In this document: one piece after another, positions 39,271 through 51,600 of the stretch
How positions within the stretch are numbered: position 1 is the stretch's first letter
Layout: the number at the start of each line of letters is the position of its first letter
Assembly: GCF_963082655.1 (NCBI RefSeq)
Contig: NC_081554.1
Coordinates: 41,624,354-41,688,353, forward strand
Direction of reading: 5' to 3'
Length of the DNA: 64,000 bases
From: Stomoxys calcitrans
Taxonomy: Eukaryota > Arthropoda > Insecta > Diptera > Muscidae
Made by a program: the position numbers and the translations under genes
Notes under the pieces: model-generated
What the model saw: the letters and a program-made list of their open reading frames with translations, nothing else
What the model was told of the DNA's origin: nothing
Databases searched by the model: none

Positions 39271-39699
39271 TCAATATTTGTATGTGGTGAAATTGAAATA
39301 TTTGACCAAGATTTGATTGATGTATTGGAACAAGCGATTCGTTTTACCATTCGAGGCGGATAAACGATGTTTGATGAGTACATAGGCCATGAAGGTGCAC
39401 AGGACATAATAGAAGGTAAGGAAGGATATGGAGTACCAATAGTTGAGATTCTCGAAACCCAAATTTTCACGCAGGAACTTGGCATTCTTGAAGAGACACA
39501 GTAGTTCTGTGTCAGGGCATATGGTATCGGCACGATTATAGCCATACAAGGTCTCCACTAGACCTTCCATGCTGTGGCGTAGATAACTGAAATTCATGAT
39601 AAAACGCATGAAGGGTTTTATTTCCCGGCCATAGCCAATGCCATGGCAGGACAAGAGTATGAGAGGCACTGCAACCACTGGGCCCACAAACTGGGCATT
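39271..39699 (-). CDS. ABCG transporter terminal exon
   Basis: Acceptor GTGATTTTTAG before 39699, after a 70-bp intron (39769-39700). Encodes [20 protein letters not shown], the penultimate helix, then [20 protein letters not shown], a Cys-containing extracellular loop ([11 protein letters not shown]), and the last helix around [20 protein letters not shown] followed by KHRLSA. Stop TGA at 39273-39271. The tail after the last helix, ~30 residues, is longer than in many ABCG1 relatives, which stop shortly after a YKI/HRL-like basic motif. Confidence 0.93.
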   Translation of the reverse strand, partial: NAQFVGPVVAVPLILLSCHGIGYGREIKPFMRFIMNFSYLRHSMEGLVETLYGYNRADTICPDTELLCLFKNAKFLRENLGFENLNYWYSISFLTFYYVLCTFMAYVLIKHRLSASNGKTNRLFQYINQILVKYFNFTTYKY

Positions 39700-42600
39700 C
39701 TAAAAATCACAATAAAAAAAAACAAATTAAATTTCGAGTTTTTTTATTTTCCTAAACTCTCATACATACCACCAAACTTAGGCGTGATGATATCAGCATG
39801 CCCAAACTATCAGAGATCTGAGCTGTTAGTATGGCTATTAGAAATAACATGGCAAAGCGAAATAGTTCCAATGGTTGATTTGACATCAGATAGACCATTG
39901 TTAAGTAGATAAAGGCCAATAGCAACATGTAGGGAAACCTAGAGGTAATCATAGCCATGTAGTACGAGTTAAGCTTGTACCACTGATTAAAATACTCTCT
40001 CTTAAGTAACTTCATTTCACTGGGAACTGAAAGATAAAACCACCACATGAAATCAAGCCACTATTCCTTTTTAAGTCCAACTTACATTGTGCCAGCACTG
40101 GCATCAGCGGCAAATACAAATAGGCTATCACAATTGTAAAAGCAAATCCAAAATTGAACAGCGCCTTGCTGGCATCATTACCTACTCCTATGTAAATGCC
40201 ACCCACAATGAGACCCAAAATTATGTTCATATAGAAACGCAGCTTTATGTAGGACTTTTCACGCCACATTTTGGTAAACATACGCCCCAGCAGTATTTTA
40301 TATTCCATCCACCAAGTACATTTCGACTTCAGCGCTTTCTTATCGATCTCCATTTCAAATTGTTCCAATTCATTCATGGACGAGGCTCCCGATGAAGCAC
40401 CCGAGGTGGTATTCGATTTTGTGGGTGAGGATGATTTGCAGTCACAGTCAGGAAGCCAACGATATACTTTGCCATTGTCAACTGCTTTTATCATTTCATT
40501 GTTATAATCACCATACTCTCGGCAAGATACTTCGATAACTGTAAATGGTAAAATATAATTAATCTTTCTTATAAAAATCAATATGTTTGTGTGTTCCTTA
40601 GAGACTCAAAAACGGCTGAACCGATTTTCTTAAAATTTCTAAAAATGATCCCGTGGTGAAATAGGGTACTACATTTTTTGATATCTGAAGGGGGAGCGGA
40701 CCCTCCCCCTTACCCTAATTTTCAGAAACGCCAAATCTCAGAGGTGGGTGGTGCGATTTAGGCGACATTTTGTGTGCTCTCTTATAGTAACCTACAAACA
40801 AAAATTTGGTATCAAAATTCCGGATGGGGTACCCAGGGGGGCGCCCCACCCCAAAACCTACCAAATATATATATACCCCAATCACGACAATATGGGACTC
40901 AAATGAAAGCTATTTAAGATTAGAAAACGTATCTGATATCGAATTGTCGGACCAAGTGTTTGGGGGACCACCCCAACCATCAAAACACCCCTAAATCGAA
41001 CATATTTACCGACCATGGCAATATGGGACTCAAATAAAGGTATTTGCGAGTAAAATATGAATCTGATATCCAAATTTGGGACAAAGTTTCTGGGGTTCAC
41101 TCTTCCCCAAAACACCCCCCAATGAGGACTTATTTACTGACCATGTATTTGAGTGTAGAATACGAATCTGATATCCAGATGTGGGGCCAAGTGTTTGAGG
41201 GGCCGCCCCGAGAACATCCCCCAAAGAAGACAAATTTACCACCATAGCAATATGAAGCTCAAATGAAAGGTCTTTAGGCGTAAAGCACGAATCTGAATGT
41301 GAAAAGTGTCTATGGGGCTACACCACCCAAATAGAAAGTATTTGCTGACCCTTGGAATAAGAGACTCAAATAAGAGGTATTTTAAAGTAGAACATGAATC
41401 TTATATATATTTTCAAAGCCAAGTCACTGAGAGGCCGCCCCATCCGCCAAAACACCCCCTAACCGGACATGTTTGCCGACTGTGGAAAAATGCAGCTCAA
41501 ATGAAAGGTATTTGGGAGTAGATCATGAACCTGACATCAACAATCGGGGCCACACTGTCTAGAGGACGCCCCACCATCATAACAACACCCAAGTAGGACG
41601 TAGTTGCTCACCAAGACAATTTGGGTATACAAGAGAGTGGAGCTCGATATTCATAGTTTTTAGGGCCCACACACCAAACCGGACATATTTGCTGGATTTT
41701 CCAGTAAAGGGTTTAAGTGAATGGTATTTGAGATTAGAAAAAGAATTAGGTATCCAATTTTAAGGCCAATGGCAATATGGGGTTCAAATTTATGAGAATA
41801 GAGCACGTTGGTGATATATTTTCAGGGCTTAGTGATTGGGGGACCACCCCACTCCCCAAAACATACCTAAATCGGGCATATTTACCGACCATGTCAATGT
41901 GAGGCTTAAACGAAAGGAATAGGGGGATAGAGCAAGAATTGATACCAACATTCGGGACCAATTTTCTGGGGGTCTACCCCTTTTCCAATATACCCCACAA
42001 ACAGCAATTTTTAACTGTCCATCGCAATATGGGGCTCAAATAAAGCTATTTGGGAGTAGGATACGAATTTGATATCCAAATGTAGGACCATGTATTTAAG
42101 GTATCACCCCTTCCCCTAAACACCCACCAAAGGGTAACGATTTTTCGACCATGCCAATATGTGGCTCAAATGAAAGGTATTTGAGATTAGAAAACGAATT
42201 CGTTAACAATTTGGGGATCATGTGTTTGAGGGACGCTTTATCCTGTAAAATCCCCTCAAAACCGGTACCCTCCACCAAGGATCGCATTTGTCGAATTCTT
42301 TGCGCGGTATCTCCTTTTAGGAAAACAAAGAAAAATGGATAACAATTGTTATGCTATTGGAGACATATCAAGTTATAGTCCGATTCGGACTATAAGCGAA
42401 TTTAATGTTGAAGACCATAGTAGAAGACATTGGGTAATATTTCAGTCTATTCGAATAAGAATTGCGTCTTGTAGAGGCTCAAGAAGCATAATCGGGAAAT
42501 CGGTTTATAAAGGAGCTATATCGGGTTATAGATCGATTAAAACCGTTTTTGAAACGTTTGTTGAAGGTCATGGGAGACACCGTTGTACAAAATTTCAGCA

Positions 42601-45600
42601 AAATGGGATAAGAATTGCGCCCTCTAAAGAAGTCTTGGCTAAAGAAGTCAAGATCCAAGTGCGGTTTACATGGCAACTATATCTGGTTATGAACCGATTT
42701 AAACCATACTAAGCACAGTCGTTGTAAGTCTTAACAAACAACTTTATGCTAAATTTCAGCCAAACCGGATTAGAATTGCGCCCTCTATTGGCTAAGAAGT
42801 CAAGATCCAAAATTGTTATATATGGCAGCTATATTAAGTTATGGACGGATTTGAACCATACTTAGCACAGTTGGTGGAAGGCAAAACAAAACCGTATGTG
42901 CAAATTTCAGCCAAATCGGATGAGATTTGCGCCCTCTTGTGGCTCAAGAAGTCAAGACCCAAGATCAGTTAATATGGTAGCTATACTAAAACATGGACAT
43001 GGCAAAATTTTAAGCGCCTAGCTTTACTCCATCGAAAGATAGCGTGTTTTCGACAGACAGATTTGTGCAAAATTTCAAGCGTCTAGCCTTACTCCTTCGA
43101 AAATTAGTGTGCTTTTGATAAACGGACGGACAGACAGGTGAAATTGGCTAAGTCGACTTAAAATGTCATGACGATCAAGAATATATGTACTTTATGGGGT
43201 CTTAGACGAATATTTCGAGGTGTTACAAACGGAATGACGAAATAGACAAACCCCCATACTATGGTGGAGGAGGGTATAATAATTTCTAATAAAGTTAATT
43301 GGACATGGGTGTGTATGAATACTTTTTGATAAATATGTCGTACATCATACGCCACCCTGGTAAATCGTTTCTTTACCTTCCACCAAAGGATGAGTGAAAA
43401 CTAATGTCGCGCAATCAGCCAAACAGCGATAAAAATAGAAATAAGTCTACAACTTTTTTACTGTTGATCTGAGAGGTAAAAAAATATAGGCTTTCAGGAA
43501 ATGACGTTGTTGGTCTATATCTTTAATATATGAGATAGGATGGGATAGGGCAGCTATTTCCAAATATAGTCCGATCTGAAACATATTTGAGTTGGATGTC
43601 GGGAGGGTTAAATAACTCTTTATTTAAAATTTCATTGAAATATGGTCCGATTTCAACCATATTGAGGTCGCATCTTGAGAGGCTTAATATAACCCATTAT
43701 TTCTAACTTCAGCGGATAATAAGTTAATTTTTTATGTGCTTCAGAACCTTAATCCGCAGATCTGTCTATGTGGAAGCTATATCCAAATATCTTTCGATTT
43801 GGTCCTTTCAAAAACTTAACCTTCATGCGGCAAAAAGACGTATCTGTGTCAAATTTCAGCTCAGTATCTCAATATTTAAAGGCTGCAGCGTGATTGCAAC
43901 AGACGGACGGACAAACACACTGACATCGTTAAATCTCCCTAAAATTCTACGACGATCTGAAATATACAGGGGTTTTCGATCAGTAAGCTATACATTTTTT
44001 TAATAAAACAAGTAAAAGCATGCTGAGTTCGGCCGGGCCGAATCTTGGGATCCCACCACCATGGATTCTGCTAAAATATGGGAGCTATATCTGCTTAAAG
44101 ACCGAATTGAACCGTATTTTGCGCAGTTGTTGAGAGTTATTAAATAACACTTCAGGGCGCTGCTTGTAAGGGCTCAAAAAGTCAAATCGGGGATCGGTGT
44201 TGATGGGAGCTATTACATGTTCTTGACCGATTTGGACTTTATTTAACACAGTTATTGGAAGTCATAATAAAACACCATGTACAAAATTTAAACCAAATCG
44301 GATGAAAATTGCGGCTTTCAGGGGCTCAAGATTTCAAATCGGGAAATCGGTTTATATGGGAGCTGTATCAGGATATAGACCAAATTAAACCATACTTAGC
44401 ACATTTGTTGAAAGTCATCACAGAACACTATGTGCAAAATTTCAGCCAAATCGGACAAAAATGGCGGCTTCCGGGGCTCAAGAAGTCAAATCGGGAGATC
44501 GGTTTATATGGGAGCTATAACACGTTCTTTACCGATTTGGACTGTATTTGACGCAGTTGTTAAGAGTCATAACAGAACACCATGTGCCAAATTTCAGCCA
44601 AATCGGACAAAAATTGCGGCTTCCGGGGCTCAAGAAGTCAAATCGGGAGATCGGTTTATATGGGAGCTATAACACGTTCTTTACCGATTTGGACTGTATT
44701 TGACGCAGTTGTTAAGAGTCATAGCAGAACACCATGGGCAAAATTTCAGCCAAATCGTATGAAAATGAAGGCTTTCAGGGGCTCAAGAAGTCAAATCGAG
44801 AGATCGTTATATAGGGGACCTATATCAGGTTATAGACCGATTCGGATCGTACCAAGCACAATTGTTCGAAGTCATAATATAGCACTATGTGCAAAATTTC
44901 AGCCAAATCGGACAAAAATGACGGCTTCCAGAGGCTCAAGAAGTCAAATCTGGAGATCGGTTTATATGGGAGCTATAACACGTTCTTTACCGATTTGGAC
45001 TGTATTTGACGCAGTTGTTAAGAGTCATAACAGAAGACCATGTGCCAAATTTCAGCCAAATCGGACAAAAATTGCAGCTTCCAGAGGCTCAAGAAGTCAA
45101 ATCGGGAGATCGGTTTATATGGGAGCTATATCAGGTTCTTTACCGATTTGGACTGTATTTGACGTAGTTGTTAAAAGTCATTGCAGAACACCATGGGCAA
45201 AATTTCAGCCAAATCGTATGAAAATAAAGGCTTTCAGGGGCTCAAGAAGTCAAATCGAGAGATCGTTATATAGGGGACCTATATCAGGTTATAGACCAAA
45301 TTAAACCATACTTAGCACAGTTGTTGGAAGTCATAAACGGAACGCAATGTGCAAAATTTCAGCCAAATCGGACAAAAATGGCGGCTTCCAGAGGCTCAAG
45401 AAGTCAAATCTGGAGATCGGTTTATATGGGAGCTATATGAGGCTGTAGACCAATTTGGACCGTACTTGGCACAGTTATTGGAAGTCATAATGGAACACTA
45501 TGTGCAAAATTTCAGCCAAATCGGACAAAGCATAAATCGGCCGATACTGCTGCAATTTCAAGTTTGATATTCGATAAGTTCATCAATCACCGCTGGATTG

Positions 45601-48600
45601 TAGGCATAGGAAATATTCTAACGGCGTCAAATCGCACGACCGAGTCGGCCAATCGATTGGACCAATTCGTGAGATTACACGTTCTCCAAATATGGTTTCC
45701 AATAAATTGATTGCGACAATCGCTGTGTGGTTTGCGGCGCCGTCCTGTTGGAACTATATGTCCTCCAAATCCATATCATCCAATTGGGGCCAAAAATATT
45801 TTGTATCATTGAACGGTAGCGATTCCTATTCACAGTAACGTGCCGGTCTTTATCATCACGGAAGAAATACGGCCCAGGGCATAGTTTGATTTGTTAGAAC
45901 TTTGTCGTATTACCTCAGACGAACATAATTAGATCGTTTTGGAATGTCAATGCGATGAATAATATAACCCCAACTTTATTTCAGTGGTTCTATATTGGTG
46001 AACCGCAGTGTATGTACCTCAAAGGCTTTTGCGGTGTTACAAACACAATGACTTGATTAATACAGAAAGAGGGTGGGCGCATGTTTTAAACGTAGTTCGT
46101 AAATATACTGTTACATATTTTGTAGCATGCTTTTAGGAACACAATATTTAATTGAAATTTGTTTCCATTTAATGAATAACAAGCCTTAAATTCAGCCGAA
46201 AAGAATATTGGCAAAGTTATTCTTTATGAAAACCATTATAAGCTTACATGCGAAATATTTTAACGATGCCAAGAAAATTCGTATTATGACGAAATCATTT
46301 CCGACATTGACACTTAGCGGAACTATTTACGACGCAACAAATGTATGGTATGAAAATTTTAATTAATGACGTTTTCCATGACATATGTTGGTTGCAAATG
46401 TTGTGCAAATATTTTATTAAAACTGACTATTGTTATGTAAGGTAAAAGTGGCAGTCTATTTTCTAAACATACTCACTTAGATACCACAATAGCAATCGAT
46501 CAGTCTTTTAGTAGGAATCGAACCTACGACCCCGCACAGCTAATCCGAGCACGCTACCAACTTGGCTACAGGGGTGACCAAAACTGACTAAAAACTCAAT
46601 AAAATTACATTTAAAATGGCAATTAAGACGATTTCTTAACTGACAGTACAACAAAGCATGCTTTTTACATTAATCGCAGCCAATTAAAATTGTTAAGTGA
46701 AAATAAGTCACGATTGGTGATGAATATAAAATTATTACAATTAAACAATCAATTCAATTTTAATAACACAGTGGAAGGCAAAAAAATTAATTGCTAGAAA
46801 AACTGAGTAGATTGTGAATATGAAGATAAAAGTAGAACCCATGTGTTTTACTATGGCATCGAGGGCTTTACACTACAATTCACTTTTTATACCGTACACC
46901 ACTAATGTGTTAAAGGGTAAAAAAATTTGTAACACTCAAAAGAGAAGGAGCCATTCATCGATTGATTTAAATTTTTTTTCACTGTTCCAAATTTCAGCAA
47001 AGTCGGGTAATAAATGCGCCTGTTATAGGCCTAAGACCCAAAATCGGTCGATTGGTCTATATGGCAGCTATATCCAAATATGTTTTGATCTGGACCATTT
47101 TTGGTTCGGATATTAATGGGCTTAATAAAATTCACTTTTCTGAATTTCAGCGAAATCGGGTAATAAATGCGCCTGTTATAGGCTTAAGCCCCTAAATCGG
47201 CTGATCGATCTATATGGCAGATATATGCAAATATGTACTGATCTGGACAATTTTTGGTTCCGAAATCGACTAGCCTAATAAAACTCACTTTTCAGAATTT
47301 CAGCGAAATCGGGTAATAAATGCGCCTGTTATAGGCTTAAGCCTCTAAATCGGCATATCGGACTATATGGCAGCTATATGTAAAAATGGTCCGATATACA
47401 CCATATTAAGGTTGGTTATCGAAGCCCCTAGTGCAACCCACTGTTTCAAATTACAGCAAAATCGGAGTATAAATGCGCCTTTTTTGGTCTTTAGACCGTA
47501 AAGCTGCAGATTGGTGTTTATGGCAGCTATATCATAATATAGCCCCATCTGGACCATATTAGGGACAGATGTTGTGAGTCTTGATACAATTCACTGTTCC
47601 AAATTTCAGCCTGTTATAAGCCTAAGACTCAAAATCGGCAGATTGGTCTATATGGCAACTATATCCAAATATGTTCCGACCTAGACCAGTTTTGGTTATT
47701 GGATATTGACGGGCCTAATAAAACGCACTATCCCAAATTTCAGAGAAATCCGGTAATAAATGCGGCTGTTATAGGCTTACGACCCTAAATCGGCAGCTAT
47801 ATTCAAAAATGGTCGAATGTGGCCTATTCAAGAATTTAACCTGCGTATAGAAGAAATACGAGTCTGTGTCAAATGTCAACTCAATGTCTTAATTTTTATA
47901 CCCTCCACCATAGGATGCGGGTATACTAATTTCGTCATTCTGTTTGTAACTCCTCGAAATATTCGTCTAAGACTCCATAATGTATATATATTCTTGATCG
48001 TCATGATATTTTAAGTCGATCTAGCCATGTCCGTCCGTCTGTCTGTCGAAAGCACGCTAACTTTCGAAGGAGTAAAGCTACCCGCTTGAAATTTTGCACA
48101 AATACTTCTTATAAGTGTTGGTCGGTTGGGATTTTAAATGGGCCATATCGGTCCATGTTTTGATATAGCTGCCATATAAACCGATCTGGGATCTTGACTT
48201 CTTGAGCCACTAGAGGACGCAACTCTTATCCGATTTGGCTGAAATTTTGCATGAGATGTTTTGTTATAGTTCCTAACAACTGTGCCAATAACCTGACCTA
48301 GCTGTCATATAAACCGATCTGGGGTCTTGACTTCTTGAGCCTCTAGAGGGCGCAATTCCTATCCGATGTGGCTGAAATTTTGCATGCGGTATTTTGTGAT
48401 GACGTTTAACAACTGTGTCAAGTACGGGGTAAATCAGTCCATAACTTGATATAGCAGCCATATAAACCGATCTTGGATCTTGACTTCTAGAGCCTCTAGA
48501 GGACGCAATTTTTATACGATTTGGCTGAAATTTTGCATGAGGTGTTTTGTTATGACTCCTACCAACTGTGCCAAATATGGTTCAAATCGGTGCATAACCT

Positions 48601-51600
48601 GATATAGCTGCCATATAAACTGATCTGGGATCTTGATTTCTGAGTCTCCAGAGGGTGTAATTATTATTCGATTTGGCTGAAATTTTGTACAACGGCTTCT
48701 CCCATGACCTTCAATATACGTGTCAAATATGGTCTGAATCGGTCGTCAGCCTTATACAGCTCCCCTATAAACCGATCTCTCTATTTTACTTTTTGAGCCC
48801 CTAAAAGGCCCAATTCTTATTCGATTTCACTGAAATTTTACACATAGTCTTCAACTGTGGTCTCGAACATTCAATGCAAATAGCATAGCATTTTTTTTTT
48901 CTTTTACCCTTTGTTTGTCTAAAAAGAGATTCCAGGAAAGAACTCGACAAATGCGATCAATGGTGGAGGGTATATAAGATTCGGCCCGGCCGAACTTAGC
49001 AGGCTTTTATGTGTTAAAGATTATAGCGTGATTAAAACTGATGACACACGGACTGACAGACACACGGACAACGTTAAATCGTCTCAGAAAATTACAACGA
49101 TCCGAAATATATATATTTTGTAGGATCGGAAATGGATATTTCGATGTGTTACTAACGGAATGACTAGTTGAATATACCCCCTATTCTAGGTGGGTATAAA
49201 CATTTCATTGTGCTCAAAATACGGTCATATCGCCCAAAAGTGTGCAAAAACAACGCATGTTGGCATCGTTTGGGCGATATGATATTTGTCGTTTGGGCGA
49301 AGTGATGCTACGCCAAATCGGTGGGGAAGATAATAAGGTGCTGGAGCATTTCCTATATCATTGCCTGGTTTTCGCGGCTATCAGACACCGCTACTTAGGT
49401 GGGGGCACAATACCAGACATGAACCCAATTAGAAGCGTGATATTGGAACTAAATAAGGATTTTGTAAGAAGCACGTAATTCGTGACCTAGATTTCTTTTT
49501 TTCAACCCACCACCATACGAAGAGGGTATACTAATCAAGTCATTCCGTTTTTAACACCTCAAAATATTGATTTGGAACCCCGTAAGTGTATATATTCTTG
49601 ATTGCCTCGAAATTTTGATTCGAACCAGTCATGTCCGTCCGTCCGTCTTTTGAAATCACGATAGCGGTCGAACGCGTAGAGTTAGCCGTTTGAAATTTTG
49701 CACAGATACTTCGAATTGATGTAGGTCCTTGGGGATTGCAAATGAGCCATATTGGTTCAGATTAGGATAAAGCTCCCATATAAACCGATCTCCCGATTTG
49801 ATTTCTTGAGCCCAGGGAAGCCTCAATTTTTGTCCGATTCGGCTGAAATTTGGCATATGGTGTTCTGTTATGACTTCCAACAATCGTGCCAAGTACGGTC
49901 CAAATCGGTAAAGACCATAAAAACTGATCTCCAGATTTGACTTTTTGAGCCCATGGAAGCCACAATTTTTTTCCGATTTGGTTACAATCATATCATTGCA
50001 CACGGTGTTCTGTTATAACTTCCAACAACTGTGCTGAGTACGGTAAAGAACCTGATACAGCTCCCATATAAACCGATCTCTCGATTTGACTCCTTGAGAC
50101 TCTGGAAGCCTCAATTTTCCTCCAATTTGGCTGACATTTTTTACATAATCTTCTGTTATAATTCTCAACAACTGTGCCAAGTATGGTTCAAATCGATCGA
50201 GCTGGCAACATGGCTTCCGCTTAGGGAAGTAAAAAAATGGGGGTGACCTAAAGGACGTAATTGTGTTAAGTATGGTTTAAATCGGTTCATAAGTTGATAT
50301 AGCTGCCACATAAACCAATCTTAGGTCTTGACTTCTTAAGCTTTTAGAGGGCACAATTCTTATCCGATTTGAGAGTAATGTTGCATGGGGTGTTTTGTTA
50401 TAACTTCCAACAAATGTGTTTAGTATGGTTCAAATCGATTCATAACCTGATTTAGCTGCCATATAAGACGATCTTGGGTCTTGACTTCACGTACGATTTG
50501 ACTGAAATTTTGCACGTGGTGTTTTGGTGTCACTTCCAACAAATGTGTGAAGTATGGTCGAAATCGGTCTACAACCTGGTATAGTTGCCATATAAACCGA
50601 TCTTGGATCTTGATTTCTTGAGTCGCTAGAGGGAGCAATTCGTATCCGATTTCGCTGAAATTTTGCAAGGGGTGTTTTGTTATGACTTTCAACATCTGTG
50701 TTAAGTATGGCGGAAATCGGTACATAAACTGTTATAGCTGCCATATTAACCGATCTGGGATTTTGACTTCTTGAGCCTCTAGAGGGCGCAATTCTTATCC
50801 AATTTGGCTGAAATTTTGCGTGAGGTGTTTTGTTGCGACTGCTAACAAATATATGTCAAATATGGTTGAAATCCGTCCATAACCTGATATAGCTGCCATA
50901 TAAACTGGTCTGGGATCTTGATTTTTGAGCCTCCAGAGGGTGTAATTATTATTCGATTTGGCTGAAATTTTATACAACGGCTTCTCCGATCACTTTCAAC
51001 ATACATGTCAAGTATGGTCCGAATCGATCTATAGCCTGATACAGCTCCCATTCTTACTCGAATTGGCTGCAATTTTACAGAATGACTTTACTATGGTCTT
51101 CAAAATTCAATTCAATTATGGTCCAAATCGGACCATTGTATAATGCTTTCACAGAATAATAAGGCAATAAAACATTTAAAAGTCAGCAAAAGTGTGTTGT
51201 TGTTATATGTACTTCTTCCACAGATTAAATAATTAATGCCTTGAGAAAATGATTTCTACTTGAACAAAATAAATATTGAAGAAATTTGCATGCAGTTGAA
51301 AATGCGAAAAATCATTTAAAAGTCAGCAAAAGCGTGTTGTTGCTAAAAGCATTTGACTGGTTTCCCGTATCGCGATTTCATTTTCGACCAAGAAAAATCA
51401 TCAGCAGGAGATGTGAAATGGATCATGGTGCTTTACAACCATTCCAACTAGAGTAAGTTGTAAAGCACACATCTGAATTTGAACAGGGCTCAGATGTGTA
51501 CTTTACAACATACTCTAGTTGGAATGGTTGTAAAGCACCATGATCCATTTGACATCTCCTGCTGATGATTTTTCTTGGTCTAAAATGAAATCGCGATACG

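Noticed and set aside
40271..40507. Plus-strand frame over the ABCG linker exon
   Set aside because: Shadow of the minus-strand exon, whose splice sites and protein match the ABCG family.
46503..46577. Functional tRNA gene
   Set aside because: T arm and A/B boxes are good, but acceptor stem does not pair and the anticodon stem is poor; a SINE head or pseudogene fits better.
49656..51072. Minus-strand frames with repeated KFQPNR and [15 protein letters not shown] motifs as a gene
   Set aside because: They are readings of the ~150-bp units of family I elements; the same peptides appear at 42335, 55163 and 58336 in other copies.
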